Positions 25,971 through 34,154 of a stretch of 40,848 bases of DNA are shown here, in pieces. Both the position numbers and the translations under genes were made by a program. How positions within the stretch are numbered: position 1 is the stretch's first letter; each line of letters starts with the position of its first letter. Location of the stretch: positions 1 through 40,848 of the forward strand of contig JAEUPF010000122.1 in assembly GCA_016790425.1 (NCBI GenBank), written 5' to 3'. The notes below the pieces were generated by a model. It did not search any database. It was not told the DNA's origin and saw nothing but the letters and a program-made list of their open reading frames with translations. Origin of the DNA: Rubrivivax sp. GTDB taxonomy: Bacteria > Pseudomonadota > Gammaproteobacteria > Burkholderiales > Burkholderiaceae_C.

Positions 25971-26795
25971 ATGACCCTTGCCTACATCATCATCGCCACC
26001 GCTGCCGGCGGCGCGCTGTCGGTGCTGATCGCCGCCACGCTGACGGTGGGCCTGCTCGGCCGCGTCGTGCGCAACCTGGTCAGCCTGTCGGCAGGGGTGC
26101 TGCTGGCGACATCGCTGCTGCACGTGCTGCCCGAGGCCTTCGAGCATGCGGTGGCCGGCGCGGCAGAGGCTTCCGCTGCGGGCCACCACCGGCCGACGCC
26201 CGCGACGCTGTTCGCCACGCTGCTGGCCGGGTTGCTGTTCTTCTGGCTGCTGGAGAAGGCGGAGCTGTACCGCCACATGCACCACCACGAAGGCGACGGC
26301 CACGACCACCACCACCACTTCGACGCGCAGCAGGCCGGCCGCGGCGGCCTGGCGGTGCTCGTCGGCGACGGGGTGCACAACTTCTGCGACGGCGTGATCA
26401 TCGCCGCGGCGTTCCTGGCGAATCCGACGCTGGGGTTCGTCACGGCGCTGGCGGTGGCGATGCACGAGATCCCGCAGGAGGCCGGCGACTACATCGTGCT
26501 GCTCAACGCCGGCTTGAGCCGCACGCGCGCCCTGGCCTACAACCTGCTGTCAGGCGCTGCGGCCGTGATCGGCGGCGTGCTCGGCTACTACCTCGTGGGA
26601 CCGTTCGAGTACCTGCTGCCGTACCTGCTGGTGGCCGCCTCGAGCAGCTTCATCTACGTGGCCGTGGCCGACCTGCTGCCGCAACTCCAGAAGCGCCTGT
26701 CGTGGCGCGAAACCGCCGCCCAGGTGGCGTGGCTGCTTGCGGGTCTCGGCCTGATCCTGCTGGCGCGCGAGCTGCTGCATCGCAGCGGGCACTGA
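25971..26795 (+). CDS. ZIP family divalent metal transporter
   Basis: An inner-membrane protein of 274 residues with about eight membrane segments, moving zinc or other divalent cations toward the cytosol. The variable loop after TM3 is His-rich (HMHHHEGDGHDHHHH, about 103-117). TM4 carries HNFCDG and TM5 HEIPQE, the two-metal transport site of ZIP proteins. It follows orn by 38 bases and may be co-transcribed. The metal cannot be told from sequence alone. Confidence 0.9.
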   Translation: MTLAYIIIATAAGGALSVLIAATLTVGLLGRVVRNLVSLSAGVLLATSLLHVLPEAFEHAVAGAAEASAAGHHRPTPATLFATLLAGLLFFWLLEKAELYRHMHHHEGDGHDHHHHFDAQQAGRGGLAVLVGDGVHNFCDGVIIAAAFLANPTLGFVTALAVAMHEIPQEAGDYIVLLNAGLSRTRALAYNLLSGAAAVIGGVLGYYLVGPFEYLLPYLLVAASSSFIYVAVADLLPQLQKRLSWRETAAQVAWLLAGLGLILLARELLHRSGH

Positions 26796-26821
26796 CGCCT
26801 CGCCGCCGGGCGATGCAAAGG

Positions 26822-26843
26822 GCCGCGGCGCCGCTGCCGCGGC
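26822..26843. terminator. GC-rich hairpin between convergent genes
   Basis: GCCGCGGC occurs at 26822-26829 and again at 26836-26843 and is self-complementary, giving an 8-bp stem with a 6-base loop between the ZIP gene and uspA. There is no U-run beyond TT, so it is a weak or Rho-assisted candidate. Confidence 0.35.
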
Positions 26844-26860
26844 TTCGAGGCGCTGCCGTG

Positions 26861-26900
26861 CCCTGCCGCGCCCTGCGGCGCCCTGCGGCGCCCTGCCGCG
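26861..26900. repeat. Four tandem copies of a 10-bp unit
   Basis: CCCTGCSGCG is repeated four times head to tail, with S alternating C, G, G, C, and a degenerate copy just before at 26851-26860. It lies in the convergent gap between the ZIP gene and uspA. It is probably slippage-prone non-coding sequence. Confidence 0.75.
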
Positions 26901-26904
26901 CCCC

Positions 26905-27339
26905 TTAACGCACCACGAGCACAGGCAGCGTCGCGTGCGTCAGCACGCGCGAGGTCTCGCTGCCCAGCAGGAGCGCCGTCACACCGCGGCGGCCGTGCGA
27001 GGCCATGACGATGACGTCGCAGTTCTGCGTCTTGGCGTGGTCGAGGATCGCCTCCCACGGGTGAATGGCTTCCACCGTGTGCGCATGGCAGGTGACGCCG
27101 GCGGCGCGCGCGGCGTCGGCCGCGGCCTGCACGCGGCCGGCGGCGATGCGCTCTTGCGCGTCGTAGAACTCCTGCGGCGGCACCGGCTGCATCTCGGAGA
27201 TGGCGCTGTAGGGGAAAGGCTCCTTCACCGAGAGCGCGTAGATCTCGGCGCCGGTGAGCTTGGCCAGCGAGATCGCCGAGCCGAGCGCCTTTTGGGTGAT
27301 TTCCGAGCCGTCGGTGGGGAACAGGATCCGCTTGTACAT
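26905..27339 (-). CDS. Universal stress protein, UspA family
   Basis: A 144-residue cytosolic Usp protein with the nucleotide-binding alpha/beta fold. Strand 1 is KRILFPTDGSE, the middle contains AIHPWEAILDHA, and the C-terminal ATP-binding signature reads MASHGRRGVTALLLGSETSRVLTHATLPVLVV, matching G-x2-G-x9-G(S/T) closely. A GGAG ribosome site precedes the ATG at 27339. An FNR-type dyad lies upstream (27417-27430), so expression is probably raised under low oxygen. It stands alone between unrelated genes. Confidence 0.92.
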   Translation of the reverse strand: MYKRILFPTDGSEITQKALGSAISLAKLTGAEIYALSVKEPFPYSAISEMQPVPPQEFYDAQERIAAGRVQAAADAARAAGVTCHAHTVEAIHPWEAILDHAKTQNCDVIVMASHGRRGVTALLLGSETSRVLTHATLPVLVVR

Positions 27340-27416
27340 GGTGCTCTCCGTGCCGGTTGATGTGCCTATTTCACTGCTTCCGCGCTGTCTTGTCGCCTCG
27401 GGGGGAGCCCGCACGC

Positions 27417-27430
27417 TTGATGCCGGTCAA
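27417..27430. promoter_or_regulatory. FNR/ANR-type binding site upstream of uspA
   Basis: TTGAT-GCCG-GTCAA matches the FNR/ANR consensus TTGAT-N4-ATCAA at nine of ten positions. Its centre is about 84 bases upstream of the uspA start codon. With a class II geometry the transcript would start near 27382. Usp genes are frequent members of FNR-type regulons in this class. Confidence 0.65.
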
Positions 27431-27467
27431 GCGCGCCGGCTCGTTTCACCCGCGTTGGCTGCGCAGC

Positions 27468-28382
27468 TCAGCCGCGCTCGACCGGCCGCGTGGCGTCGGC
27501 GCACCATTCGCTCCACGAGCCCGGGTACAGCGCCGCACCGGCGAGACCGGCGTGCACCATCGCCAGCAGGTTGTGGCAGGCGGTCACGCCAGAGCCGCAT
27601 TGGTGCACGACCGTGGCGGCGGTGTGGCCATCGATGCCCAGCCGGGCGAACTCGGCGCGCAGCACCGGGGGGGCCTTGAAGCGGCCGTCGCCTTGCAGGT
27701 TCTCGCGGTGGAAGCGATTGATGGCGCCGGGGATGCGGCCGGCCACCGGATCGAGCGGTTCGGTCTCGCCGCGGTACCGCTCGGGCGAGCGGGCGTCCAG
27801 CACGCGCCAGCGGCCGGGGCCGAGGCCGCTGCCGGATGCGCGGCCGAGCGAGGCCAGCAGCGCCTCGGCATCGACGGTCGGCATCGCCAGCGGCGGCTGC
27901 GCCGGGTAGGGCGGCAGCGGCCGCGAAGCGGCCGCGCTGGTCCCGAGGCTGCCGCCCGCAGCCCGCCACGCGGCGACTCCGCCATCGAGCACCGCGGCCT
28001 TGGCGTGGCCGAGCCAGTGCAGCAGCCACCAGGCGCGTGCCGCATACACGCCGCCCTGCGCGTCGTAGGTGACGACCCGGGTCGCCGGCCCGATGCCCCA
28101 GCGGCCCACCTGCGCGGCGAAGGCGTCCCTCGGCGGCAGCGGGTGGCGGCCGTTGCGGCCGGTCTTGACACCGCTGAGGTCGCGGTCCAGGTGCGCATAC
28201 TGCGCTCCCGGCAGATGGCCCGCGTCGAAGGCGCGCCGGCCGGCCGCGGTGTCGGCGAGGTCGAAGCCGCAGTCCAGCAGGACGACGTCGGCATGGCCGG
28301 TGGCCAGCAGCGAGCGCAGTTCCTCGGCGCTGATCAGTGCCGGCATCGGTGCCGGCATCGGTGCAGGCGTCGGTGCAGGCAT
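27468..28382 (-). CDS. Sulfurtransferase, two-domain rhodanese (3-mercaptopyruvate type)
   Basis: A tandem-rhodanese enzyme of about 304 residues. The N-terminal inactive domain contains DVVLLDCGFDLAD, AGHLPGAQYAHLDRDLSG and RVVTYDAQGGVYAARAWWLL, where Asp replaces the catalytic Cys. The C-terminal domain has RVLDARSPERYRGE, GRIPGAINRFHRENL and the active loop CGSGVTA, which favours 3-mercaptopyruvate over thiosulfate as sulfur donor. The start is uncertain: four 12-bp repeats at 28340-28387 supply in-frame ATGs at 28382, 28358 and 28346, and the last gives the shortest family-like N terminus (MPALISAEEL). It lies 53 bases behind the Rieske gene, same strand. Confidence 0.88.
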   Translation of the reverse strand: MPAPTPAPMPAPMPALISAEELRSLLATGHADVVLLDCGFDLADTAAGRRAFDAGHLPGAQYAHLDRDLSGVKTGRNGRHPLPPRDAFAAQVGRWGIGPATRVVTYDAQGGVYAARAWWLLHWLGHAKAAVLDGGVAAWRAAGGSLGTSAAASRPLPPYPAQPPLAMPTVDAEALLASLGRASGSGLGPGRWRVLDARSPERYRGETEPLDPVAGRIPGAINRFHRENLQGDGRFKAPPVLRAEFARLGIDGHTAATVVHQCGSGVTACHNLLAMVHAGLAGAALYPGSWSEWCADATRPVERG

Positions 28383-28387
28383 CGACC
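28340..28387. repeat. 12-bp tandem repeats at the 5' end of the sulfurtransferase gene
   Basis: Four consecutive 12-bp units: two identical CCGGCATCGGTG copies (28340-28363), then CAGGCGTCGGTG and CAGGCATCGACC. Read on the minus strand they encode repeated (M/T)PAP and carry three alternative start codons. Change in copy number would keep the reading frame. Confidence 0.8.
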
Positions 28388-28435
28388 CGGGGATCGCCGC
28401 GCCGCGGTCCGAGGGCAGGGAAGGGGCCGGTGAGA

Positions 28436-29575
28436 TCAGAAGCCCCCCTCGGCGGCCAGCCGCATCTCGCGCCGGTACCACTCGTGGAAGTGCAGCATGC
28501 CGTCTTCCATCGGGCTCTGGTACGGGCCGACCTCGTTCTCGCCGCGCGCCAGCAGAGCCGCCCGCCCTTCGTCCATGCGCAGCGCGATCTCGTCGTCCTC
28601 GATGCAGGTCTCCATGTAGGCGGCCTGCTGCGCCTCGATGAACTCGCGCTCGAAGGCCGCGATCTCCTCGGGGTAGAAGAACTCCACCAGGTTGAGCGTC
28701 TTGCGCGGCCCGCGCGGGAACAGCGTCGACACCACCAGCACGTGCGGATACCACTCGACCATCGTCGTCGGGTACAGCGTCAGCCACACCGCGCCGCGCG
28801 TCGGCGGCACGCCCTGGCGGAACTTCATCAGCGCCTCGTGCCAGCGCCGGTAGACGTTCGACCCCGGCTTGGCCAGCGCGTCCTGCACGCCCACCGTCTG
28901 CACCGAATGGTGCCGGCCCCACTCCCAGCGCAGATCGTCGCAGGTGACGAAGTGTCCGAGCCCGGGGTGGAACGGCCCGACGTGGTAGTCCTCGAGGTAG
29001 ACCTCGATGAACGTCTTCCAGTTGTAGTCGCACTCGTGCAGGTGGGCGCGGTCGAACACGAAGCCGGTGAAATCCAGCAGCTCGGCCGCCGTGCCGCCCA
29101 CGCCCGCCAGCGCCTGGGCGACGCTGCGCTCACGCTGCTCGAACAGCAGGCCGTTCCAGCGTTGCAGCGGGTAGCGGCGCAGGTTCAGGCAGGGGTCGTG
29201 CTCGAAGTGCGGCGCCCCGGCGAGCCGGCCCTCGAGGTCGTAGGTCCAGCGGTGCACCGGGCAGACGATGTGGCTGCGCCCGGCGCTGTGGCCGCGGCCG
29301 CGCAGCATGATGGCCTGGCGGTGGCGGCAGACGTTGGACACCAGCGAGATCCCCTCGGGCCCGCTGGCCGAACGCACCAGCGCGCGGCCTTCACCTTCCT
29401 GGGGCAGCGCCAGGTGGTCGCCGACCTCGGGCACGGCCAGTTCATGCCCGAGGTAGGCCGGAGCGAGGTCGAAGATCTTCTCTTGTTCCTGGCGGAACAA
29501 GCCCTCGTCGAAGTAGCTGTGGACCGGAAGCTGCGCCTTGGCGCGCGATTCGAGAGGGATGCTGAGGTCCGACAT
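28436..29575 (-). CDS. Rieske non-heme iron oxygenase, alpha-subunit type
   Basis: A 379-residue oxygenase. The Rieske [2Fe-2S] cluster uses C83-R-H85 and C105-PV-H108. The mononuclear iron ligands are H198 and H203 in the block EVYLEDYHVGPFHPG, after the conserved NWKTFIE. The residue three before H198, usually the electron-bridging Asp, is Glu195, as in quaternary-ammonium oxygenases such as CntA and GbcA. No reductase, ferredoxin or beta subunit is nearby, so electrons must come from elsewhere. The ATG at 29575 has AGGAGG 13 bases upstream. The substrate is unknown. It diverges from the xseB-ispA-dxs operon. Confidence 0.88.
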   Translation of the reverse strand: MSDLSIPLESRAKAQLPVHSYFDEGLFRQEQEKIFDLAPAYLGHELAVPEVGDHLALPQEGEGRALVRSASGPEGISLVSNVCRHRQAIMLRGRGHSAGRSHIVCPVHRWTYDLEGRLAGAPHFEHDPCLNLRRYPLQRWNGLLFEQRERSVAQALAGVGGTAAELLDFTGFVFDRAHLHECDYNWKTFIEVYLEDYHVGPFHPGLGHFVTCDDLRWEWGRHHSVQTVGVQDALAKPGSNVYRRWHEALMKFRQGVPPTRGAVWLTLYPTTMVEWYPHVLVVSTLFPRGPRKTLNLVEFFYPEEIAAFEREFIEAQQAAYMETCIEDDEIALRMDEGRAALLARGENEVGPYQSPMEDGMLHFHEWYRREMRLAAEGGF

Positions 29576-29765
29576 GATCCGAACCGATCCTCCTGTGACG
29601 ACAGGGACGACCAAGAAGTGGCACCGAACCGGCCGGCCGCGCAGTGCCCTGCAAGGGCCACGCACCGGCAGGCATCTTCGCCGCAGACCATCTGGCCCGT
29701 TCGTTGGGCCCGTGCATGCGGCGCGGGCGGGATTCTGCCCCAAGGTCCGCGAAGACCCGATTGAC

Positions 29766-29771
29766 TAGAAT
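29766..29771 (+). promoter_or_regulatory. -10 box for xseB-ispA-dxs
   Basis: TAGAAT lies 27 bases before the xseB ATG, predicting a leader of about 20 bases. A clear -35 hexamer is not seen. Confidence 0.4.
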
Positions 29772-29798
29772 TCGCCCCTTTCCCTTTCCCGCCCCGCA

Positions 29799-30089
29799 AT
29801 GGCCAGCAGCACCTCGGCAGCCCCGAAGCAGACCCCGCAAGAGGTGCCGCGGCAGACCGTGCCGGGTTCCAGCGCCCCTGCGGCCAGCTACGAGGAGGCG
29901 GTGGCGGAGCTGGACCGTCTGGTGGAGCAGATGGAGCAGGGCCAGCTGCCCCTGGACCGCTTGCTCGACGACTACAAGCGCGGTGCCGAGTTGCTGGCCT
30001 GGTGCCGCGGCCGCCTCGAGGCGGTGGAAGCGCAGGTGAAGCTGCTCGAGGAAGGGCAGTTCAAGCCGTGGAACGGGAACGGCGCATGA
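29799..30089 (+). CDS. xseB: Exodeoxyribonuclease VII small subunit
   Basis: The small helical subunit of ExoVII, which binds the XseA coiled coil and is needed for degradation of single-stranded DNA. The conserved core is [50 protein letters not shown] (about residues 31-80). A 28-residue Ser/Pro/Gln-rich N-terminal extension precedes it. xseA is not in the window. The stop overlaps the ispA start (ATGA, 30086-30089), a common arrangement with ispA and dxs. Confidence 0.93.
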   Translation: MASSTSAAPKQTPQEVPRQTVPGSSAPAASYEEAVAELDRLVEQMEQGQLPLDRLLDDYKRGAELLAWCRGRLEAVEAQVKLLEEGQFKPWNGNGA

Positions 30090-30976
30090 ACGCGCGCGAT
30101 CTCGACGGCTGGTTGCGCCGGCAGTGTGCCGATGTCGAAGCGGCGCTGGAGCGCTGGGTGCCCGGCGACAGCCCCGCAGGCCTGGGCGAAGCGATGCGCT
30201 ACGGCGTGCTCGACGGCGGCAAGCGGCTGCGGCCGCTGCTGGTGCTCTCCAGCGCCGAGGCCGTGCGCGGCGAACACGAGGCGGCGTTGCGTGCCGCCGT
30301 GGCGGTGGAGCTGATCCACGCCTATTCGCTGATCCACGACGACATGCCGTGCATGGACAACGACGTGCTCAGGCGCGGCAAGCCCACCGTCCACGTCGAG
30401 TTCGGCGAGGCGCAGGCGATGCTCGCCGGCGACGCGATGCAGGCGCTGGCGTTCGAGGTGCTGACGCCGGCCGAGGGTGTCGAGCCGGCGCTGCAGTCGC
30501 GCCTCGTGGGGTTGCTGGCGCGCGCCGCCGGCCACGTCGGCATGGCCGGCGGCCAGGCCATCGACCTGGCCAGCATCGGCAAGCCGCTCAGCGAAAGCGC
30601 GCTGCGCGACATGCACCGGCGCAAGACCGGCGCCTTGCTGCAGGCCAGCGTGCTGATGGGTGCGGCGTGCGGCCGGCCGAGCGCGCAGGCCTGGCAGGCG
30701 CTGTCCGAATACGGCTCGGCCGTCGGCCTGGCCTTCCAGGTCGTCGACGACATCCTCGATGTGACGCAGGCTTCCGAGACGCTGGGCAAGACGGCCGGCA
30801 AGGACCAGGGCAGCAACAAGCCGACCTACGTCTCGGTGCTCGGCCTCGAAGCGGCGCGCCGGCACGCGCAGGAACTGTGCGCGCAGGCGCACCAGGCGCT
30901 GGCCAGGAGCGGCCTCGGCGCGGCGACCTCGACGCTGGCGCTGCTGGCCGACCGCGTGGTCGAGCGCGAGAACTGA
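30086..30976 (+). CDS. ispA: Farnesyl diphosphate synthase
   Basis: A prenyltransferase that condenses IPP with DMAPP and GPP to give FPP, the precursor of undecaprenyl phosphate and quinone side chains. The 296-residue protein has the first Asp-rich motif DDMPCMDND (85-93) and the second DDILD (221-225), plus [16 protein letters not shown] and [10 protein letters not shown]. The residues before the first motif (HAYSLIHDD) match the E. coli FPP synthase, supporting C15 product length. It overlaps xseB and is followed 9 bases later by dxs, the enzyme that starts the same pathway. Confidence 0.95.
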   Translation: MNARDLDGWLRRQCADVEAALERWVPGDSPAGLGEAMRYGVLDGGKRLRPLLVLSSAEAVRGEHEAALRAAVAVELIHAYSLIHDDMPCMDNDVLRRGKPTVHVEFGEAQAMLAGDAMQALAFEVLTPAEGVEPALQSRLVGLLARAAGHVGMAGGQAIDLASIGKPLSESALRDMHRRKTGALLQASVLMGAACGRPSAQAWQALSEYGSAVGLAFQVVDDILDVTQASETLGKTAGKDQGSNKPTYVSVLGLEAARRHAQELCAQAHQALARSGLGAATSTLALLADRVVEREN

Positions 30977-30984
30977 ACTCAGCC

Positions 30985-32919
30985 ATGGACAACCTCCTCC
31001 AGACGATCGACAGCCCGGCCGACCTGCGCCGGCTCGGCCGCAACCAGCTGGCGCAAGTGGCCACGGAGCTGCGCCAGTTCGTGCTCGACACCGTCGCCCA
31101 GACCGGTGGCCATCTCGGCAGCAACCTCGGCACAGTGGAGCTGACGGTGGCGCTGCACTACGTGTTCGACACGCCGCACGACCGCATCGTCTGGGACGTC
31201 GGGCACCAGACCTACCCGCACAAGGTGCTCACCGGCCGCCGCGACCGCATGCACACGCTGCGCCAGCTCGGCGGCATCGGCGGCTTCCCGCGCCGCGACG
31301 AGAGCGAGTACGACACCTTCGGCACCGCGCACAGCTCGACGTCGATCTCGGCGGCGCTGGGCATGGCGCTGGCGGCGCAACTCAAGGGCGAGGAGCGCCG
31401 TGCGGTCGCCGTCATCGGCGACGGCGCGATGAGCGCCGGCATGGCCTTCGAGGCGCTGAACAACGCCGGCTTCGGCCACAACGGCCACGCCGTGGACATG
31501 CTCGTCGTCCTCAACGACAACGACATGTCGATCAGCCCGCCGGTGGGGGCGCTCAACCGCTACCTGGCGCGCCTGATGAGCGGTCAGTTCTACGCCGCCG
31601 CGCGCGAAGGCGCCAAGGCGGTGCTCAAGCCCGTGCCGCCGCTGTTCGAACTGGCGCGCCGCCTGGAGGAACACGCCAAGGGCATGGTGGTGCCCGGCAC
31701 CATCTTCGAGGAGTTCGGCTTCAACTACGTCGGGCCGATCGACGGCCACGACCTCGACTCGCTGGTGCCGACGCTGGAGAACCTGCGCGACAAGAAGGGC
31801 CCGCAGTTCCTGCACGTGGTCACGAAGAAGGGCTACGGCTACAAGCTGGCCGAGGCCGACCCGGTGAAGTACCACGCCGCCAGCGGCAAGTTCAACCCGG
31901 CCGAGGGCTTCCCCAAGGCCAGCGGCAGCGCCAAGACCACCTTCACGCAGGTCTTCGGGCAGTGGCTGTGCGACATGGCCGAGGCCGACCAGCGGCTGGT
32001 GGCCATCACGCCGGCGATGCGCGAAGGCTCGGGCATGGTCGAGTTCCACAAGCGCTTTCCCGGCCGCTACTTCGACGTCGGCATCGCCGAGCAGCATGCC
32101 GTGACCTTCGCCGCGGGCCTCGCCTGCGAGGGGCTGAAGCCGGTGGTGGCGATCTACTCGACCTTCCTGCAGCGCGGCTACGACCAGCTCATCCACGACG
32201 TGGCGATCCAGAACCTGCCGGTGGTGTTCGCCCTCGACCGCGCCGGCATCGTCGGCGCCGACGGCGCCACGCACTGCGGCGCCTTCGACATCGCCTTCGT
32301 GCGCTGCATCCCCCACTGCAGCATGCTCGTGCCCAGCGACGAGAACGAGTGCCGCATGGCGCTGTCCACCGCCTTCGCCCAGGAGCACCCGGTGGCCGTG
32401 CGCTACCCGCGCGGCAGCGGCTGCGGCGCGGCCATCGGGCCGGGCCTGGCCACCTGGGAATGGGGCCGTGGCGTGCGGCGGCGCGAGTCGGGCCTGCGCA
32501 GCGATGCCCGCGGCGGCAGCGGCCGCCGCGTGGCGATCCTGGCCTTCGGCACGCTGCTGCATCCGGCCTTGGCGGCCGCCGAGAAGCTCGACGCGACCGT
32601 GGCCGACATGCGCTTCGCCAAGCCGCTGGACGAGGCGCTCGTGCTGGAGCTCGCGCGCACGCACGACGCCCTCGTGACGGTCGAGGAAGGCTGCGTCGGC
32701 GGCGGCGCCGGCAGCGCGGTCCTCGAGTGCCTGGCAGCGGCCGGCCTGACGCTGCCGGTGCTCGTGCTCGGCCTGCCCGACCAGTTCATCGAACACGGTG
32801 ATCCGGGCCGGCTCCTTTCCTTGTGCGGGCTCGACGCCGTGGGCATCGAGCAGAGCATCCGCCAGCGGTTCGCCGTGGCCGAAGCGGTGCGGCCGACGCT
32901 CGCGGCGGTGAACTCCTGA
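30985..32919 (+). CDS. dxs: 1-Deoxy-D-xylulose-5-phosphate synthase
   Basis: A thiamine-diphosphate enzyme that condenses pyruvate and glyceraldehyde 3-phosphate, the first step of the methylerythritol phosphate pathway. The 644-residue protein has [13 protein letters not shown], the ThDP motif [18 protein letters not shown], and the transketolase-type pyrimidine region [36 protein letters not shown] and [19 protein letters not shown] are also present. A basic insertion near residues 490-510 ([19 protein letters not shown]) is longer than in E. coli. It closes the xseB-ispA-dxs unit. Confidence 0.97.
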   Translation: MDNLLQTIDSPADLRRLGRNQLAQVATELRQFVLDTVAQTGGHLGSNLGTVELTVALHYVFDTPHDRIVWDVGHQTYPHKVLTGRRDRMHTLRQLGGIGGFPRRDESEYDTFGTAHSSTSISAALGMALAAQLKGEERRAVAVIGDGAMSAGMAFEALNNAGFGHNGHAVDMLVVLNDNDMSISPPVGALNRYLARLMSGQFYAAAREGAKAVLKPVPPLFELARRLEEHAKGMVVPGTIFEEFGFNYVGPIDGHDLDSLVPTLENLRDKKGPQFLHVVTKKGYGYKLAEADPVKYHAASGKFNPAEGFPKASGSAKTTFTQVFGQWLCDMAEADQRLVAITPAMREGSGMVEFHKRFPGRYFDVGIAEQHAVTFAAGLACEGLKPVVAIYSTFLQRGYDQLIHDVAIQNLPVVFALDRAGIVGADGATHCGAFDIAFVRCIPHCSMLVPSDENECRMALSTAFAQEHPVAVRYPRGSGCGAAIGPGLATWEWGRGVRRRESGLRSDARGGSGRRVAILAFGTLLHPALAAAEKLDATVADMRFAKPLDEALVLELARTHDALVTVEEGCVGGGAGSAVLECLAAAGLTLPVLVLGLPDQFIEHGDPGRLLSLCGLDAVGIEQSIRQRFAVAEAVRPTLAAVNS

Positions 32920-33036
32920 GTGCCGGCGCGGCGTGCCGCGGCACGGCGCACGGCCCGCGCCGCGCGGTACGGCGCGCGCCGCGCTGTAATCCCTGTGACG
33001 CCGCCGCCGCCCGGCCGCTGTCATGCTCGTGATGCG
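32920..33036. other. dxs-folE2 gap with GC palindrome and -10-like box
   Basis: It holds a perfect palindrome GTGCCGCGGCAC (32933-32944), possibly a weak dxs terminator, and TGTAAT (32985-32990), a possible folE2 -10. No Zur-type dyad was seen, although folE2 genes are zinc-regulated in some bacteria. Confidence 0.35.
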
Positions 33037-33858
33037 ATGAACAACCTCACCGACGCCCTGCAGATCCCCGACACCCAAAGCGAGCGCGACCATCGCCAGC
33101 TGGCGATCCAGCGCGTCGGCGTCAAGGACCTGCGCTATCCGCTCGCGCTGCGGGTGGGCGGTGCGGCGCAGACCTGCGCGGCCACCTGGGCCCTGGACGT
33201 CGCGCTGCCGGCGCAGAAGAAGGGCACCCACATGTCGCGCTTCATCGCCTGGCTCGACGAACTGCACACCAGCGGCACCGTGCTCGACGCCGCGGCGCTG
33301 CGGGAACGGCACGGCGCCATGCTGGCGCTGCTGGACGCCGAGGAAGGGCGCGTCGAAGCCGCGTTCTCGTTCTTCCTGCGCAAGCGCGCGCCGGTGTCGG
33401 GCCTGGCGAGCCTGCTCGACTACCGCGGCCGCTGGATCGCCGAGACGCGCAAGGGCAGCGGCGCTGCGGCAGCGCCGAACACGACGCTGTGGGCCGAGGT
33501 GGGCGTGCCGGTGAAGAGCCTGTGTCCGTGCTCGAAGGAGATCTCCGACTACGGCGCGCACAACCAGCGCGCGCTGGTCACCGTGCGCGTCGAGCTGCTG
33601 CAGCCGGTCGAGTGGCACGAACTGGTGCGCTTCGCCGAGGACGAGGCCAGCAGCGAGATCTGGCCGATGCTCAAGCGCACCGACGAGAAGTGGGTGACCG
33701 AACGCGCCTACGAGAACCCCAAGTTCGTCGAGGATCTGGTGCGCGACGTGGCCCTGCGCCTCGAACGCGAGCCGCGCGTCGGCCGCTACGCGGTCGAAGT
33801 CGAGAACATCGAGTCGATCCACAACCACAGCGCCTACGCGCGCATCGAGCGGGCGTAG
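33037..33858 (+). CDS. folE2: GTP cyclohydrolase FolE2 (type IB)
   Basis: Converts GTP to 7,8-dihydroneopterin triphosphate for folate synthesis, using a metal site that does not require zinc. The 273-residue protein has the FolE2 signatures VGVKDLRYPL, QKKGTHMSRFIAWLDEL, the metal-Cys block SLCPCSKEISDYGAHNQR (161-178), DEASSEIWPMLKRTDEKWVTERAYENPKFVEDLVRDVA and ENIESIHNHSAYA. It looks monocistronic. Whether the genome also has FolE1 cannot be judged here. Confidence 0.95.
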   Translation: MNNLTDALQIPDTQSERDHRQLAIQRVGVKDLRYPLALRVGGAAQTCAATWALDVALPAQKKGTHMSRFIAWLDELHTSGTVLDAAALRERHGAMLALLDAEEGRVEAAFSFFLRKRAPVSGLASLLDYRGRWIAETRKGSGAAAAPNTTLWAEVGVPVKSLCPCSKEISDYGAHNQRALVTVRVELLQPVEWHELVRFAEDEASSEIWPMLKRTDEKWVTERAYENPKFVEDLVRDVALRLEREPRVGRYAVEVENIESIHNHSAYARIERA

Positions 33859-34154
33859 CGGCGCTGCCGCCGGCGCGCCGCGCGGGCCGCACGGGCCGCG
33901 CGTCGTGCGCCCCGGGGCCTGGCTGACAAGCACGGGTTGCGTTTCGTTGCAGCCGCCTCCGCGCGTGCCAGGGCGTTCGTCGTGCCTCGCGTGATGCCGG
34001 TCACGCTCCATCGGCCGTGTAGGAAGTTCCCTGACAAGGGGCGCCGAAGAAGCTGGACTCCAGCAACCGATGTGAGTCCATGTTGCGGCCCAGTTCGCGT
34101 CGATACAGTGCGTTCCATCGACAACGCATTCCCCGCACCCGGAGCCCACACGAA
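33859..34154. other. Control region upstream of flhDC
   Basis: About 300 bases with no gene. Near the flhD end it holds nested inverted repeats (34052-34080) and a weak promoter-like pair, TTGCGG (34083-34088) with TACAGT (34104-34109), spacing 15. The first 100 bases are GC-rich simple sequence after folE2. AT content is higher than in neighbouring genes around 34010-34150, as expected for a regulated promoter. Confidence 0.5.
34052..34080. promoter_or_regulatory. Nested inverted repeats upstream of flhD (candidate operator)
   Basis: GCTGGA-C-TCCAGC (34052-34064) is a perfect 13-bp palindrome. Its right half overlaps a second dyad, TGGACTC (34054-34060) with GAGTCCA (34074-34080), spacer 13. 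The two are alternative structures sharing one arm, placed 75-100 bases before flhD. They could bind a regulator of the flagellar master operon. Confidence 0.5.

Noticed and set aside
32920..33036. A Zur-regulated promoter for folE2
   Set aside because: folE2 is zinc-regulated in some bacteria, so I looked for an AT-rich Zur dyad. None is present in the gap.
30979..34149. A very long open frame (over 1000 codons) on the minus strand across dxs and folE2, and similar ones elsewhere (for example 2109-4289, 10608-12455, 14438-16534)
   Set aside because: They lie opposite genes with unmistakable family motifs. Their translations are Arg/His/Ala-rich low complexity with no recognisable domain, as expected from antisense frames in DNA with few A/T stop codons.
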